Of a stretch of DNA of 64,000 bases, positions 23,401 through 33,926 are shown piece after piece (the stretch's first letter is position 1; the number at the start of each line of letters is the position of its first letter). Location: NCBI GenBank assembly GCA_014529385.2, contig CM043944.1, positions 64,438,248 through 64,502,247 of the forward strand. Reading direction: 5' to 3'. The notes beneath the pieces are model-generated. The model saw only the letters and a program-made list of their open reading frames with translations. It ran no database searches and was not told the DNA's origin. This DNA comes from Adiantum capillus-veneris (Eukaryota > Streptophyta > Polypodiopsida > Polypodiales > Pteridaceae). The position numbers and the translations under genes were made by a program.

Positions 23401-24708
23401 TTAGCTAAGTTTCACATATGGTGGCAATGGAACACTCAGTGCCTTTCCCTTCTCCATATTGAAATGTTGCAAAACCTTTTCAATATACTCTATTTGAGAT
23501 AACCAAATGAACTTCTTTGATCTGTCTCTCTCAATGCGCATACCAAGTATATGACTTTCCTCACCCATGTCTTTCATGTCAAACGATTTTGCCATCTTTG
23601 ACTTCAAAGCTGAAATTTCTTCCAAGTGCTTGCCAGCAATCAACATGTCATCCACATACAAAATAAGGATCAGCCAACTACCATCCTTAGCCTTCTTTGT
23701 ATATAGACAGTGATCGAACTCACTACGTTTGTAGCCTTGAGAAAGCATAAACTTGTGGAATTTATGGTACCATGCCCTCGGTGATTGTTTTAAGCCATAA
23801 AGACTCTTCAACAACCGGCATACCCAATCTTCCTTGCCTTTCTCAACAAACCCTTCTGGCTGCTGCATGTAAATTTCCACATCTAAATCACCATGCAAGA
23901 ACGCTGTCTTGACATCCATTTGGTGCAACACCAAATCTAATAGGGCAACCAATGCAAGAAAGCATCTCAATGTAGTCATCTTGACCACCGGAGAGAAGAC
24001 TTCATCAAAGTCAATGCCTTGTTCTTGCTTAAAGCCCTTGGCAACAAGCCTTGATTTGTACTTTGGCTGACTATCATGAGCGGTGATCTTATACCTGTAA
24101 ACCCATTTACAAGGTAGAGCTTTTTTGCCCTGTGGTAATTTAACTAGCTTCCATGTCTTGTTTTTATGCAGAGCTGTCATTTCTGACTGCATGGCCAATT
24201 GCCAATTCCCGGAGTCCTTCATTTGCACTGCTTCCTTGTAACATGAAGGCTCATTGCAATCAGTCAACATGACATAGTTCATAGATGGAACAAACCTATC
24301 AGGAGGTCGCGTGATACGTCCAGATCTACGCACAATAGGTGGCTCACGCTCAGCCACAACCTGTGGTTCCACTCTATCTTGTCCTTGCTCCTCTTGAGCC
24401 CTGACATTTTGTCTTGCACGTGCAGGTCCATTTTCTTGGAAGACAACTCTTCTAATCTCCTCAACCCTCTCTGGTTTAGAATGATATTTGGATTCATTAA
24501 ATTTAACATCATTGCTGCGGACAACCTTTCTGGATTCGGGATCCCAAAGTCTGTACCCCATCTCACCAGAATTACCATAGCCTAGAAAGATGCACTTTCT
24601 ACTCTTTGGCTCAAGTTTGTTCCTAAATTCCTTTGGAACGTGAGTATATGCCTCACAGCCAAAGACTCTGAGATGCTTGTATGAGGGAATTTTGCCTGAC
24701 CATACCAT
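23401..24708 (-). CDS. copia 1 reverse transcriptase
   Basis: 435 codons, open. It starts with the post-integrase segment (HLRVFGCEAYTHVPKEFR, KCIFLGYGNSGEMGYRLWD). Next are RT motifs: ALPCKWVYRYKI, FDEVFSPVVKMTTLRCFLAL, QMDVKTAFLHGDLDVEIYM, SLYGLKQSPRAWYHKF and the catalytic LILYVDDMLIAG (YVDD). A frameshift near 24700 separates it from integrase. Confidence 0.9.
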   Translation of the reverse strand: MVWSGKIPSYKHLRVFGCEAYTHVPKEFRNKLEPKSRKCIFLGYGNSGEMGYRLWDPESRKVVRSNDVKFNESKYHSKPERVEEIRRVVFQENGPARARQNVRAQEEQGQDRVEPQVVAEREPPIVRRSGRITRPPDRFVPSMNYVMLTDCNEPSCYKEAVQMKDSGNWQLAMQSEMTALHKNKTWKLVKLPQGKKALPCKWVYRYKITAHDSQPKYKSRLVAKGFKQEQGIDFDEVFSPVVKMTTLRCFLALVALLDLVLHQMDVKTAFLHGDLDVEIYMQQPEGFVEKGKEDWVCRLLKSLYGLKQSPRAWYHKFHKFMLSQGYKRSEFDHCLYTKKAKDGSWLILILYVDDMLIAGKHLEEISALKSKMAKSFDMKDMGEESHILGMRIERDRSKKFIWLSQIEYIEKVLQHFNMEKGKALSVPLPPYVKLS

Positions 24709-26075
24709 CTCTGCATTGAATCCTTCTGCAAAACCTTGCTAGGAGATCTATTTACAAGATGAACAGCTGTTGATACAGTTTCAGCCCAAAACCCATTTGG
24801 CAGCTGTGCATTAGACAACATACTTCTGACCTTCTCTTGTATGGTCCTATTCATCCTCTCAGCAACACCATTTTGAGGAGGATTGTAAGGAGCAACACCA
24901 CAAAAGTCCTGAAAGGCCTTTGAAACATACTCTCCACCATTATCAGTGCGTAAGCATTTAAGCTTCTTGCCACTTTGATTCTCCACAAGTGTCACAAACG
25001 TTTTGAAAACACTAAACACTTCATCCTTGTGCTTGAGAAAGTAAACCCATACTTTCCTCGAGTAATCGTCTATAAATGTCATAAAGTAAGAAGCTCCCCC
25101 TAGAGATAGGTTAGGCATAGGTCCACACAAATCACTATGAACAAGTGCCAACTGTGTATCTCTTCTACTGCTTCTATGCTTATGTGGCTGCTGTGTGTGC
25201 TTACCATACAGACAATGTTCACATAATTCAAAATCATTAAATGAAAAGCCAGGAAAATAACCAGAACGAGACAAGATTTCCATTCCCTTCGTGGACATAT
25301 GTCCTAACCGGCTATGCCACAAAGAAACGTTCGGTTGCTCGGTTACATTGATTACATTTTTAGAGACATTTGATACATAAATCATGTAAAGTCCTCCAGA
25401 CTTTACTCCATGTGCTACTATCATAGAACCCTTGGATATCTTCCACATGTTCTGTCCAAAAGTGGTGACGTAGCCAGCATCATCAAGTAAACCTGTGCTG
25501 ATCAAGCTCTTTGTAATTGCGTGAACATGTCTCACATTCTTCAACGTGAAAGAAGAGCCATTCTGAAACTTCAATTGAACATCTCCAACACCTAAGATCT
25601 CACATGTCTTCCCATTGCCTAGCCGAACATGATCTTTAGTGGTCACATAAGAAGTAAACCACTCCTTGTTTGGAGACACATGAAGTGATGCCCCTGAGTC
25701 TATAATCCACTCACTCAGTGAATTTCCATCAGATGCTGTAAGAAGAGCTGAGTCCATTGTATTCTTCAAGAAGTAGATGTCTCCTGACACTAGACTGTCA
25801 TCCTCTGCAACAGTGTTTGTCACATTTATTTCTTGAATCTTCACTGAGGACTTGTTCTTCTCACGATGGTCTTCAGCTTTCTCTTTGCTTTTTTCTGCTT
25901 TCCATTCTCTGCAGTCTCTTTTCATGTGACCCTTCTTGCCACAGTGGTAGCATTCTATGTCACTCTTGCCTTTAGCACTGCGGGACTTTCTACGAGACTG
26001 ATTTCTCTTTCTTCCTTTGTACTTCTCTTTGGTCCTTCCCCTGACAACTAAGGCTGTTCCTTTGCCTTTGTCCAT
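24582..26075 (-). CDS. copia 1 nucleocapsid, protease and integrase
   Basis: 497-codon ORF. It has the CCHC knuckle CYHCGKKGHMKRDC, protease WIIDSGASLHVSPNKEW (catalytic DSG), the GAG-pre-integrase WHSRLGHMSTKGMEIL, and the integrase core (HSDLCGPMPN, MTFIDDYSRKVWVYFL, RTDNGGEYVSKAF, NPPQNGVAERMNRTIQ) with D, D and E present. The last ~40 residues are out of frame relative to RT. Confidence 0.92.
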   Translation of the reverse strand: MDKGKGTALVVRGRTKEKYKGRKRNQSRRKSRSAKGKSDIECYHCGKKGHMKRDCREWKAEKSKEKAEDHREKNKSSVKIQEINVTNTVAEDDSLVSGDIYFLKNTMDSALLTASDGNSLSEWIIDSGASLHVSPNKEWFTSYVTTKDHVRLGNGKTCEILGVGDVQLKFQNGSSFTLKNVRHVHAITKSLISTGLLDDAGYVTTFGQNMWKISKGSMIVAHGVKSGGLYMIYVSNVSKNVINVTEQPNVSLWHSRLGHMSTKGMEILSRSGYFPGFSFNDFELCEHCLYGKHTQQPHKHRSSRRDTQLALVHSDLCGPMPNLSLGGASYFMTFIDDYSRKVWVYFLKHKDEVFSVFKTFVTLVENQSGKKLKCLRTDNGGEYVSKAFQDFCGVAPYNPPQNGVAERMNRTIQEKVRSMLSNAQLPNGFWAETVSTAVHLVNRSPSKVLQKDSMQRWYGQAKFPHTSISESLAVRHILTFQRNLGTNLSQRVESASF

Positions 26076-26090
26076 TGTCTTTCTATTGGT

Positions 26091-26654
26091 TTATTCAGTA
26101 AGCAGACTTCCTTCTACACATGCTATGTTCAAACCATCTGGAGGTGCAGAATTACTCAAAGCTGTGCGAAAAGTGTCCCAACTTTCCGACAATGTGATCA
26201 ACAGGAACATAGCTCTAATAGGTTCATCAAACTTGACACCTTGAGCTGATAGCTGACTGTAGATGGTGTTGAATTCATTCAGATGATTGGACATAGGTGT
26301 CCCTTCTTTCATCTTCAAGTCAACAAGCTTCTTAAGCCAGTATACTTGTGAAGCTGCACTCTGCTTCTCATAAAGATCACTCAGCTTTATCCATGCTTGA
26401 TAAGCCGACATCTCGTCTGCTACATTGAAGTAAACGCTTTTTGCCAAAGTCAGCATAATGGTAGAAAGTGCCAATTCATCCATTTCGCTCCATTCATCTT
26501 CGTCCATATCTTCTGGTTTTATCCCCTTGAGATTTATAGGTTTTATCTGCTTCTTTTGTACCAACACGTGCCAAATCTGCTTCTTCCACAATGGGAAATT
26601 GGTTCCATCCAGCTTCTTGATATTGTAGAGAGCAGTGTCCTGTGATCCAGCCAT
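26091..26654 (-). CDS. copia 1 gag
   Basis: 187 codons, starting MAGSQDTALYNIKKLDGTNF. FPLWKKQIWHVL, AYQAWIKLSDLYEKQSA and MSNHLNEFNTIYSQL are the UBN2/retrotran_gag motifs of plant copia elements. The stop before the nucleocapsid ORF at 26075 shows it was split by a nonsense or frameshift mutation. Confidence 0.9.
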   Translation of the reverse strand: MAGSQDTALYNIKKLDGTNFPLWKKQIWHVLVQKKQIKPINLKGIKPEDMDEDEWSEMDELALSTIMLTLAKSVYFNVADEMSAYQAWIKLSDLYEKQSAASQVYWLKKLVDLKMKEGTPMSNHLNEFNTIYSQLSAQGVKFDEPIRAMFLLITLSESWDTFRTALSNSAPPDGLNIACVEGSLLTE

Positions 26655-27739
26655 AGCTACGCTTCACAGTGGTTTACTTTCCTGGGAAAAATTCGGCAGA
26701 GTTTTCCCTGTAAACTAACCTTTGAACCAATATCAACCTGTCAAATGAACCAAGAAAGCTTCAGATTCTGCATAAATTTCGGCAGAGTCTCCTTTGTAAA
26801 ATGGCTCTGGTGTACTCAAAAACAGACCAAAAAGAGCTCAAAAAACACTGTCTCTCTGACACTGTAAGCTGCGGGTAAACCTGTCCTGCACCTGTACTGT
26901 CTCGCACTGTCCTGTCACTGTCCTGTAAGCATAGATTGCGACAATGCCTCAACGGCAGTAAAGCAAAGATGCAATCCCAACTGTCTAACTCACAGTCAAT
27001 ACATCCTAGCTGCCTATCTAAGGGTGCTCGAGGGATCGCTCCAAGACCTGTATCACCGAAAGGATCTCAACATTCGAGAATCCCCCAGCTCAATCAAACC
27101 TCACTCGAACCTCAACAAAGGCTGCAGTAAATCTGACAGTACATAGACTTCCCACAAAGTCATACATCCACAAATTTCCCACTGTATGCTATAACCGCTG
27201 CGGCGGTTGTTTGCTGCGTGACTCACAGCCAGCAAACCCTCAACAGACATACATCATCTCTGACAATACATCCCATGTGGAAGTACCTGCAATGTCAGGA
27301 TGAAATCTGGAATATCAAGCAGCAAACACAAGCTACCTGATGAACTAGTGGATGTCGCCTACAGTCTGTGTGTAGATGCCCCCGTGTCGTATGTGACACG
27401 CCTCCAAGAACTGTGAGCCGTCCTTCGATGTGTACACAACCACAAATCAGCACTCTGGGAGTGTCGATATCCTCAGCACCTGCAGTCGTAGGCCGAAAAC
27501 CCCAAATTTGCAGAGTCGGATCTGTACCCGCTGAGACCACATAGTCGAAAATGGCTTGCGCAGAACTTTGTCGAAGCCGAACGGTGACCGAGATGACCTG
27601 AGAATGACCGAGATTTGGGGCCGAGATGACCGAGATTTGGGGCCGTGTCTTCGCTTGTCGAATTTCACTCCAATCTGAGTTGGTGACTCTAGCCTCTTGC
27701 AGTGCTGCCCCGAGCCTCGATCTGAGCTCTGATACCAGT

Positions 27740-27931
27740 TGAAGGAGTACGAGCGGAAGTGTGACGCGAGAGAGAGTGCGAAAAGAAGAGCACGACGATA
27801 TGGTGAACTCGCTCTACTGTAATGTGTAGAGCATAGTGAGTTCTTATTAGGTTTTTACAAAAGAATATGTGTACATACCTAGCGGCCGGCCCACTTACCT
27901 GGGCGACCACATTGGGCTTTATACCCCAACA
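27740..27931 (-). repeat. 5' LTR of copia 1
   Basis: 192 bp, followed on the minus strand by the PBS. The pair match and the TTAGC duplication define the element's limits. Confidence 0.95.
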
Positions 27932-28188
27932 TTAGCGATGTCGCTATTGCCCCTTGGTATTTTTTTATTTTTTTTATCTTCTTCATTTTTACCCCTTATG
28001 GCCTTAACCTTACACTGCTCCATTTTTGACTTTGACTCTCCCTTTCTTCTATCCGACTCCTCCTTGTCTTCTTTGGGCCTTGCATTTGGCTTGGCTTTGC
28101 ACCCTTCTCCCTCTCCCTTCAATTTCTCCTTTGCCCTCTTTGGCCCGGACAGTCCTTGGCTTGGTCCATTTGGCTGCCCATTGAATCC

Positions 28189-28190
<2 letters not shown>

Positions 28191-28282
<92 letters not shown>
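28191..28282. repeat. (TC)n microsatellite in the right Tat LTR
   Basis: About 90 bases of TC at the same LTR position as the 14987-15092 tract. Confidence 0.97.
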
Positions 28283-28284
<2 letters not shown>

Positions 28285-29578
28285 TCCGTGGGGCCGCTCT
28301 CTAACTCGAGCCGGGGGGGCATTAGCGATGTCTCTAATGCCCTTCCTTTTTCTCAAAATTTCGGGGCCCCTTTGGGCCGTGGGAACTGTCCCATGCCGGG
28401 AGAACCCGCCACGTCAGCTTACACCCCCACTGCCGCACGGGCGCGCGTGCCACTACGCCGCCCCCCTCGCCTCCAAAATTGCTGTAACCGGCCACCCGCC
28501 GCCTGCTCCGTGACACCGCCACCACAGCAGCGCCCGACTGGACCGCGCCACCGGCGCCATAGCCATGAGCTCACAAGAGCTTTCCACACAAGATATACCT
28601 AATGGGCCTCACGCCCCTGCCTTTATACCCCGCCGATCCCTGCTGCGCAACCGCATGTGGGAGCACTGCCCGCCACATGGCAGCTCTGTGGCCCATGGCC
28701 TTCAAAGCCTTGTAAAGTTTTTTGCAAACACTCCATAAAAAACCAATTTTTTCACATTGCTTGTCTGCTTGCCAACTTGCACCCTGTAATCGGATTTCGG
28801 GGCCGTAAGGTTTAATTGATGGAGCTGGTTCCCAACTTCGAACCCCCCCATGCTCACCGCACTCTGAATCTCCCAGGCCTACCAAACAAGGCCAACAAAA
28901 CACCAAAAAAGCACCTGTAACATTGCTCAAGGGATAGCTCCCAACTTTGACCTGCATTATCTTGCGGACCGAGTATCCGATTGACGTGCAGTCAATTCGT
29001 GCTAACTCCACATGGTACACCCTTCCACCAAAAATGTTGGTGAGGCTAAAATGACTCCAGATGGCACATCTTCCAATGCGGTCAAGTGGGATCAGACCTG
29101 GCCCCTTGAAAATCTTCAACTTACCTTAACTTGCTATCCAGAGCTTTGATTTGCGATCCGAAAAGACCTGCATGCTCCACAACTTGAGCTCTACACATGT
29201 ATCTGCTCACACCTACCTGGGCCACCTGTCCCCAGTTGCCCTGTCCATCGGGGATCTGCTACACACCCTTTCTTCAAACTGCAATATTTGGAGCACAGGG
29301 ACTTCGTTTGACGAGCGGTTTGGACCGGCTTCTAGAGCATGCTGAACTCCACATTCTAGAGCTTTGACTTGGCACTTTGGACATCTTCATCTGCCACCCC
29401 ATCTGGACCATTCCGTAGAACTTTTGGCCTAAAAAACCGCATGAGGTATACTTTCCCGCTATCCTTTGGCTGCCAAGGGCCTTGGCACCTGCCCTAGCCT
29501 TCTACACTGCACTCGATTGCACCCTTTGCCTGGCATAGACCACCTCTTAGCTTCGACCAAGTTTAACTGCACCAACAT

Positions 29579-29693
29579 GCATTTTGGTGGTCCCACGGAT
29601 TTTGTATGCATTCGAAACGGCTCCGTTGTGCAAAATATTCACCGGTAGATGTCCCACGTCAAACGTGTGCTTGGATGGTTGAGTAGGTGAAGT
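29579..29693 (-). repeat. foldback MITE, right part
   Basis: Inverted match to 13797-13918. It continues the foldback sequence exactly after the Tat element's ACAT duplication. Confidence 0.7.
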
Positions 29694-29835
29694 CTAACTA
29701 TTTGATTAAGTCAAATACTTCAACAAGTGAAAGTACACAATTAACTATGAGAGTTACACCAAATGGTAGAAAATCAACTCGTTCATATTATATCAAAATA
29801 TTACAAATCTCATAAACAAAGGTTACATGGGTAAA
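29694..29835. other. 3' flank of the H3-like gene
   Basis: AT-rich, no ORF; it would contain the gene's 3' UTR. Confidence 0.4.
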
Positions 29836-30168
29836 CTAATTCTTATGGAGGCACCCTTCATTCTTCAAATTGAGCGCTAGAGCTAGATCTGTATTTTTTT
29901 TGGTAACTCGCTTTGCATGCACCATACAAGATACGCCATCTTGGAACAATTGCACCAAAATGTCCTCGACGACATCCTGTAAATCCAAAAGAACCGCACA
30001 CAGGATACGTGTAATAGAATATGAATATTTGTCCATTATTTCTCTTACCACCCGAGAGAAAGCTGCCTTTGACTCGGTGCTCTTTTGATATTTTTGGATC
30101 TCCCGTAGAGCAACTGTGCTAGGCTTCCATCGTCGTTTGGTGGTGGAGGAGCCGCTTGTCTGGCCCAT
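29836..30168 (-). CDS. divergent histone H3-like protein (histone fold)
   Basis: 110-codon ORF with its own Met. KPSTVALREIQKYQKSTE is almost identical to the alphaN region of histone H3 (GTVALREIRKYQKSTE). FSRVVREIM corresponds to FQRLVREIA, LLDLQDVVEDILVQLFQD to LALQEAAEAYLVGLFED, and CMVHAKRVT to CAIHAKRVT. Loop 1 is about three residues shorter than canonical H3 and alpha2 is diverged. H3 pairs with H4 in the nucleosome core. The canonical tail residues (ARTKQTARKS) are absent; instead a charged extension lies upstream in the same frame beyond a TGA. CENH3 is unlikely because alphaN is canonical. It lies in the large TIR element, downstream of and on the same strand as the possible transposase gene. 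Confidence 0.88.
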   Translation of the reverse strand: MGQTSGSSTTKRRWKPSTVALREIQKYQKSTESKAAFSRVVREIMDKYSYSITRILCAVLLDLQDVVEDILVQLFQDGVSCMVHAKRVTKKNTDLALALNLKNEGCLHKN

Positions 30169-30177
30169 TGAGGAGGG

Positions 30178-30895
30178 TCATTTTTTATACTTTTTCCTCC
30201 TCTCTTCTTGGAATTGTTGCTCTTCAGGTGTGACCTTGTCCTTTTTATTTTTCGCACATTGTTTTGCTCTCTGGGGAATTTTTGAAGGTCTGGAGCTCCC
30301 AGCCCTTGTTTGTTGGGTGGACTGAGCTCTATCCTCTTCCGCTCTCCTCTCCGCCTCTGCTCGTGCTGGTAAATTAGCCAAGTGGGCTCTCTCAGCCTCG
30401 GCTCTCTGCCATTCTTCTTGCTCCCTCTGCCTTCTTTGTTCTTCAAGCAATCTCTGTGCTTTTCTATCTGCTCCCTCTTTCTTATCTAACTCTCTCATTC
30501 TCTTCCTCCTCTTGGCATCTCGTGCTATTGAAACAAGATCACCTGGAATTACTTTGATCCCCCTTTGTTTGATTTGTAGGGGGAATTTTCACGACGTAGC
30601 AACGGTTGCTTGAGCTTCAGGTGTTGCCGTTGCTTGATCTCCAGTTGTTGCTGTTGCTTGAGCTCCAAGTTCTATTTCTTGTGTTGGTCTGTTAAGAGAT
30701 GAAAATGGTCCTTGCTCTGGCAAAGGTGTAGGATTCACATCTGTAGTGGGCTGGAGATCACCAAAATCTGCCGCATGGTGTTCTGATCCTCTGTAGTTGA
30801 AGGTTGGGGAGCGGTTGGGTGTTTGGAGATGGTTCCTGTGGTTGAGGCTGTGGATTTGAAGTGGTGGGTTCTCTATGAGGTGCTGGTTTTTCCAT
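30178..30895 (-). pseudogene. long N-terminal extension of the H3-like protein
   Basis: From a Met at 30895 (EKPAPHREPTTSNPQPQPQE, Pro/Gln-rich), a frameshift near 30790 leads into ADFGDLQPTTDVNPTPL and an Ala/Thr/Gln repeat (GAQATATTGDQATATPEAQA). A TGA follows, then a Lys/Arg/Glu-rich probable coiled coil (AQRLLEEQRRQREQEEWQRA). A TGA at 30178-30180 is followed in the same frame by the H3 fold. Restored, the protein would be about 340 residues with a ~240-residue tail, far longer than H3. One gene is inferred from frame continuity. Confidence 0.6.
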
Positions 30896-31611
30896 GGTGG
30901 TGTGCTTTTATGTATCGTCCATGTTGTGCAAGATATGAGTACGTGTATGTTTGCGCGTGAGAGGATCTTCTAAAATGTTCAAACAAGAAATGCACTTTAA
31001 GTTGTGAGTTTTTACTTATATAGTACTTAAACTTTTTAAAAAAATTTAAAAACTTAATAAAATCACTCAAAATAAAAAAAGACTCCAAAATAGACGAAAC
31101 TTGACTGATGGGACTAATAATTTTCACCTTTACAAATCACTTTGTATGACAATGCATGTTTACAATAGAAATGGTTAGTGTCAAAAGAAAACTAAAATTT
31201 CACCCAACGCTTGTCATCACACCGCCTTGTCTCTAACCAGCACCGGAATCGATATTTTACACTCGAAGCATGATATGATTGTGATCGCCTCAAGCTAACT
31301 ACTTTTTCTATTCTACATTTCAAACTTCTTTGTTCGTTGTCTTCTTTCTTTCTCTCCCTGCTAAACTCTGTAAAACCAATTGCACATCTCGTGAACGGCA
31401 TTGCTCTTTTTTCTTCCACCTCCATGTCATGTATTTTTAAAATACACTACTTTTGCTTGATAGTGTGAGCGCTCCATTCCTTAGCTGCTCCAAATGCTTA
31501 ATGAACCATAAGTGTTGAGAAAGCATGCACTATGTGCAGAAAGAATGTGCTGAAAAATAAACAAACTTTAGTTTCACATACAGATGTATTTCAATTGAAA
31601 ATATCAAATTT
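30896..31611. other. intergenic region between possible transposase stop and H3-like start
   Basis: AT-rich; no gene recognised. It should contain the H3-like gene's promoter (minus strand). Confidence 0.4.
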
Positions 31612-31746
31612 TCAACACAGCATGTAGTGTGTTATGTGTGTCTCCCCCCAAGAAACCACCATTTGTGCTGTAATACTATTGATTACAAACTTTAGGGTGG
31701 ATATCTCATCAGCGATTAGCTTTGTCTTTTTGAGAAGACAAAAAAT

Positions 31747-31974
31747 TGTTGGAATTAGGATTGCACAGAAACGTACACAGCTTGGAGAAGCTGAAGGAAG
31801 CTCAAGGCACACAACAGAGAGTATGTTACTTAGTGTGCAATGGAAAGATGGATAGCCCTAGAGTGATGGGTGTATATACAATGCATGTGGGGAAAAAACC
31901 TCCTAAAGAGAAAAAAAATGCCCCGGCAGTCCTAGTGTGCTCACACACATCCCTACCATATGTATATGGTAACA
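31747..31974 (-). repeat. 3' LTR of copia 2
   Basis: 228 bp, TGTTGGAATTAGG...ATGGTAACA; collinear with 37166-37394. Confidence 0.9.
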
Positions 31975-32850
31975 AATCCCCCCTGGAGTGATGTGGTGAA
32001 TGAGAGCTGGCACATGAGTAAAGGGAAGTGCCATGCCCTGAGGACATGATCAGTCCACAGAGGGGAGTAAGCCCAAAGCTTTGCAGAAAGCTTCGAGCTT
32101 CTACGAGACAATGCCTTTGTGAAAAGATCTCCAAGGTTGTCGTGTGTTGGCACATAAGCCAAGTTGATCTCTCCTACTGAGAGCCTCTCCCTTACATAGT
32201 GGTAATGCACCTCAATGTGCTTTGTGCGAGCATGAAAAACTGCAATTGCCAATGCACTCTGGCTGTCAGTGTAGATAGTGTTGGAAGTGTCCTGTCCAAC
32301 ACCCAATAAGCCATAAGGCGTCTGAGCCATACACACTCAACCGTAGCTGTAAAGACTTCCCTGTACTCAGCCTCACAACTCGAAGTGGCCACAATAGGTT
32401 TCTTTTTTCTCAACCATGATATATATGAACTGCCAAGCATGAAACAAAAACCACTTGTGGACACTTGCGTGTCAAAACAACCAGCCCAATCTGAGTCCGA
32501 AAAAGCATGTAAGTCTAGCGGCAATGATCCCCCCTTGGGATAAAACAAGCCAAGATGTAAAGTGCCACTGAGGTAGCGGGAAACCCTCTTGACATCCTGC
32601 CAATGCTTAGACCCTGGGCTATGCATAAATATGCTGACCTGTGAGACTACAAAATTGAATATCCGGCCTCGTGCTGCATACATAAATGAGGCAACCAACA
32701 ACAATTTGGTAAAGAGTGACATCTGTAGGATCACCAGCATCATGAAGACTCAATTTTAAACCTGTTTCCATGGGAGTGACAATAGGTTTGCAATCGTCAA
32801 GTCCAAACTTACATAGAAATGTCTCTATGTAACTTTTCTGACACAAGGCA
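31975..32850 (-). pseudogene. copia 2 RNase H
   Basis: Fragments in shifting frames: LHAFSDSDWAGCFDTQVSTS, CFMLGSSYISWLRKKKPIVA, TSSCEAEYREVFTATVECVW, IYTDSQSALAIAVFHARTKH, IEVHYHYVRERLSVGEINLA. These are standard copia RNase H motifs with several frameshifts. Confidence 0.85.
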
Positions 32851-33827
32851 ATACCATGGAATCACACTGTTTAAACTGTATGCCCAAGTAATGATGCAAC
32901 AGTCCCAAATCTTTCATCTTGAAAGTAGCATTTAAATTAGCCTTAAATTTAGCAATATGTCTCTCATTTGGTCTAGTGATCAACAAATCATCTACATAAA
33001 GAACCACAATGAGAAGTACATCACCCTCACGCTTTACATACAATGTGCTTTCTGTTGGACTGTTACGAAAGCCTCGTTTGATCAAATGAGTGTTAGCTTT
33101 CTCATACCAAGCACGAGGAGATTGCTTCAACCAATACAAAGACTTATTAGATCTACACACTTTGTCCTCTTGTTCTTTCTTGACAAAACCGCGAGGTTGC
33201 GTTACATAAACTTCCTCAAATATGTCGTCACCATTCAAGAATGTAGTAACAATGTCTCATTGATGTACATCCCAACCAAAATGAGCTGCCAATGCACATA
33301 GAAAACGCACAGTAATCATATGACAAGGGGAGCAAAAGTCTCTTCAAAAATTTATGTCTTTTTGTTGTGCATAACCCTTTGCAAGCAACAAGTCAAGCCT
33401 TATGGCGATCGATCTCACCATCCGGCTTGCATTTCAACTCGTAAAACCACTTCGTACCAATGGCCTCTTTTCCAAGAGGCAAATCACATAAAGTCCATGT
33501 GTCATTTTCTATAAATGCATCATACTGTGGTTGCATGGTAGCCATCCAATTTTTTGAATTTTGTGCTTCATCAAAAGATAGAGGTTCCTCCACATCATGT
33601 AAGCTAGACACAACCAAAACATAACAATCTGATGCATACGATGAATGCGTAGAGCCTAAATGAGTACGACTAGACGAAGGTGCATCCAATTTACTATCAC
33701 ATAATGTATGCACCAGCCGTTTTGGCATACCTCTAGCCTGCTCATTTTCATCCCTTTCTTCATCAAGTACATCATGTACATCTACATCAGTAATAGGCTG
33801 ATCTGTAACATTTTTGGAAACCCCCAT
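32825..33827 (-). pseudogene. copia 2 reverse transcriptase
   Basis: Fragments 33827-33393 (MATMQPQYDAFIENDTWTLC) and 33238-32825 (KSLYWLKQSPRAWYEKANTH; catalytic VVLYVDDLLIT; FKMKDLGLLHHYLGIQF). The YVDD motif is intact, but frameshifts between 33393 and 33238 remove part of the palm. Confidence 0.85.
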
Positions 33828-33926
33828 ATGCTATACATTTGCCTCATTGGAATTTACATTCAAACTTCCACCACTAAAAAGAGGCAACAAAGCGTCATAA
33901 ATGTCCTGTGAGCTTGCATTACTGTT

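Larger units (their letters stand above)
22421..27931 (-). mobile_element. complete Ty1/copia retrotransposon
   Basis: 5511 bp with 192-bp LTRs and a 5-bp target duplication TTAGC (22416-22420 and 27932-27936). Next to the 5' LTR is the initiator-Met PBS TGGTATCAGAGC (minus strand, about 27738-27727); next to the 3' LTR is the purine tract AAGTGGGAGGT. The two LTRs differ at about 6 of 192 positions, so this is one of the younger insertions. Order: gag, nucleocapsid, protease, integrase, RT, RNase H. Frameshifts and stops break pol. Confidence 0.95.
21741..29574 (-). repeat. right (5') LTR of the Tat-type element, split by a copia
   Basis: LTR sequence 21741-22420 and 27937-29574 (about 2.3 kb together), with the copia and one copy of its 5-bp target between them. 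It is collinear with the left LTR; a (TC)n tract is at 28191-28282. Confidence 0.88.

Noticed and set aside
29836-30168. CENH3 (centromeric H3) identity for the H3-like gene
   Set aside because: AlphaN is nearly canonical and loop 1 is shortened rather than extended, the opposite of typical CENH3. No centromeric satellite is present.
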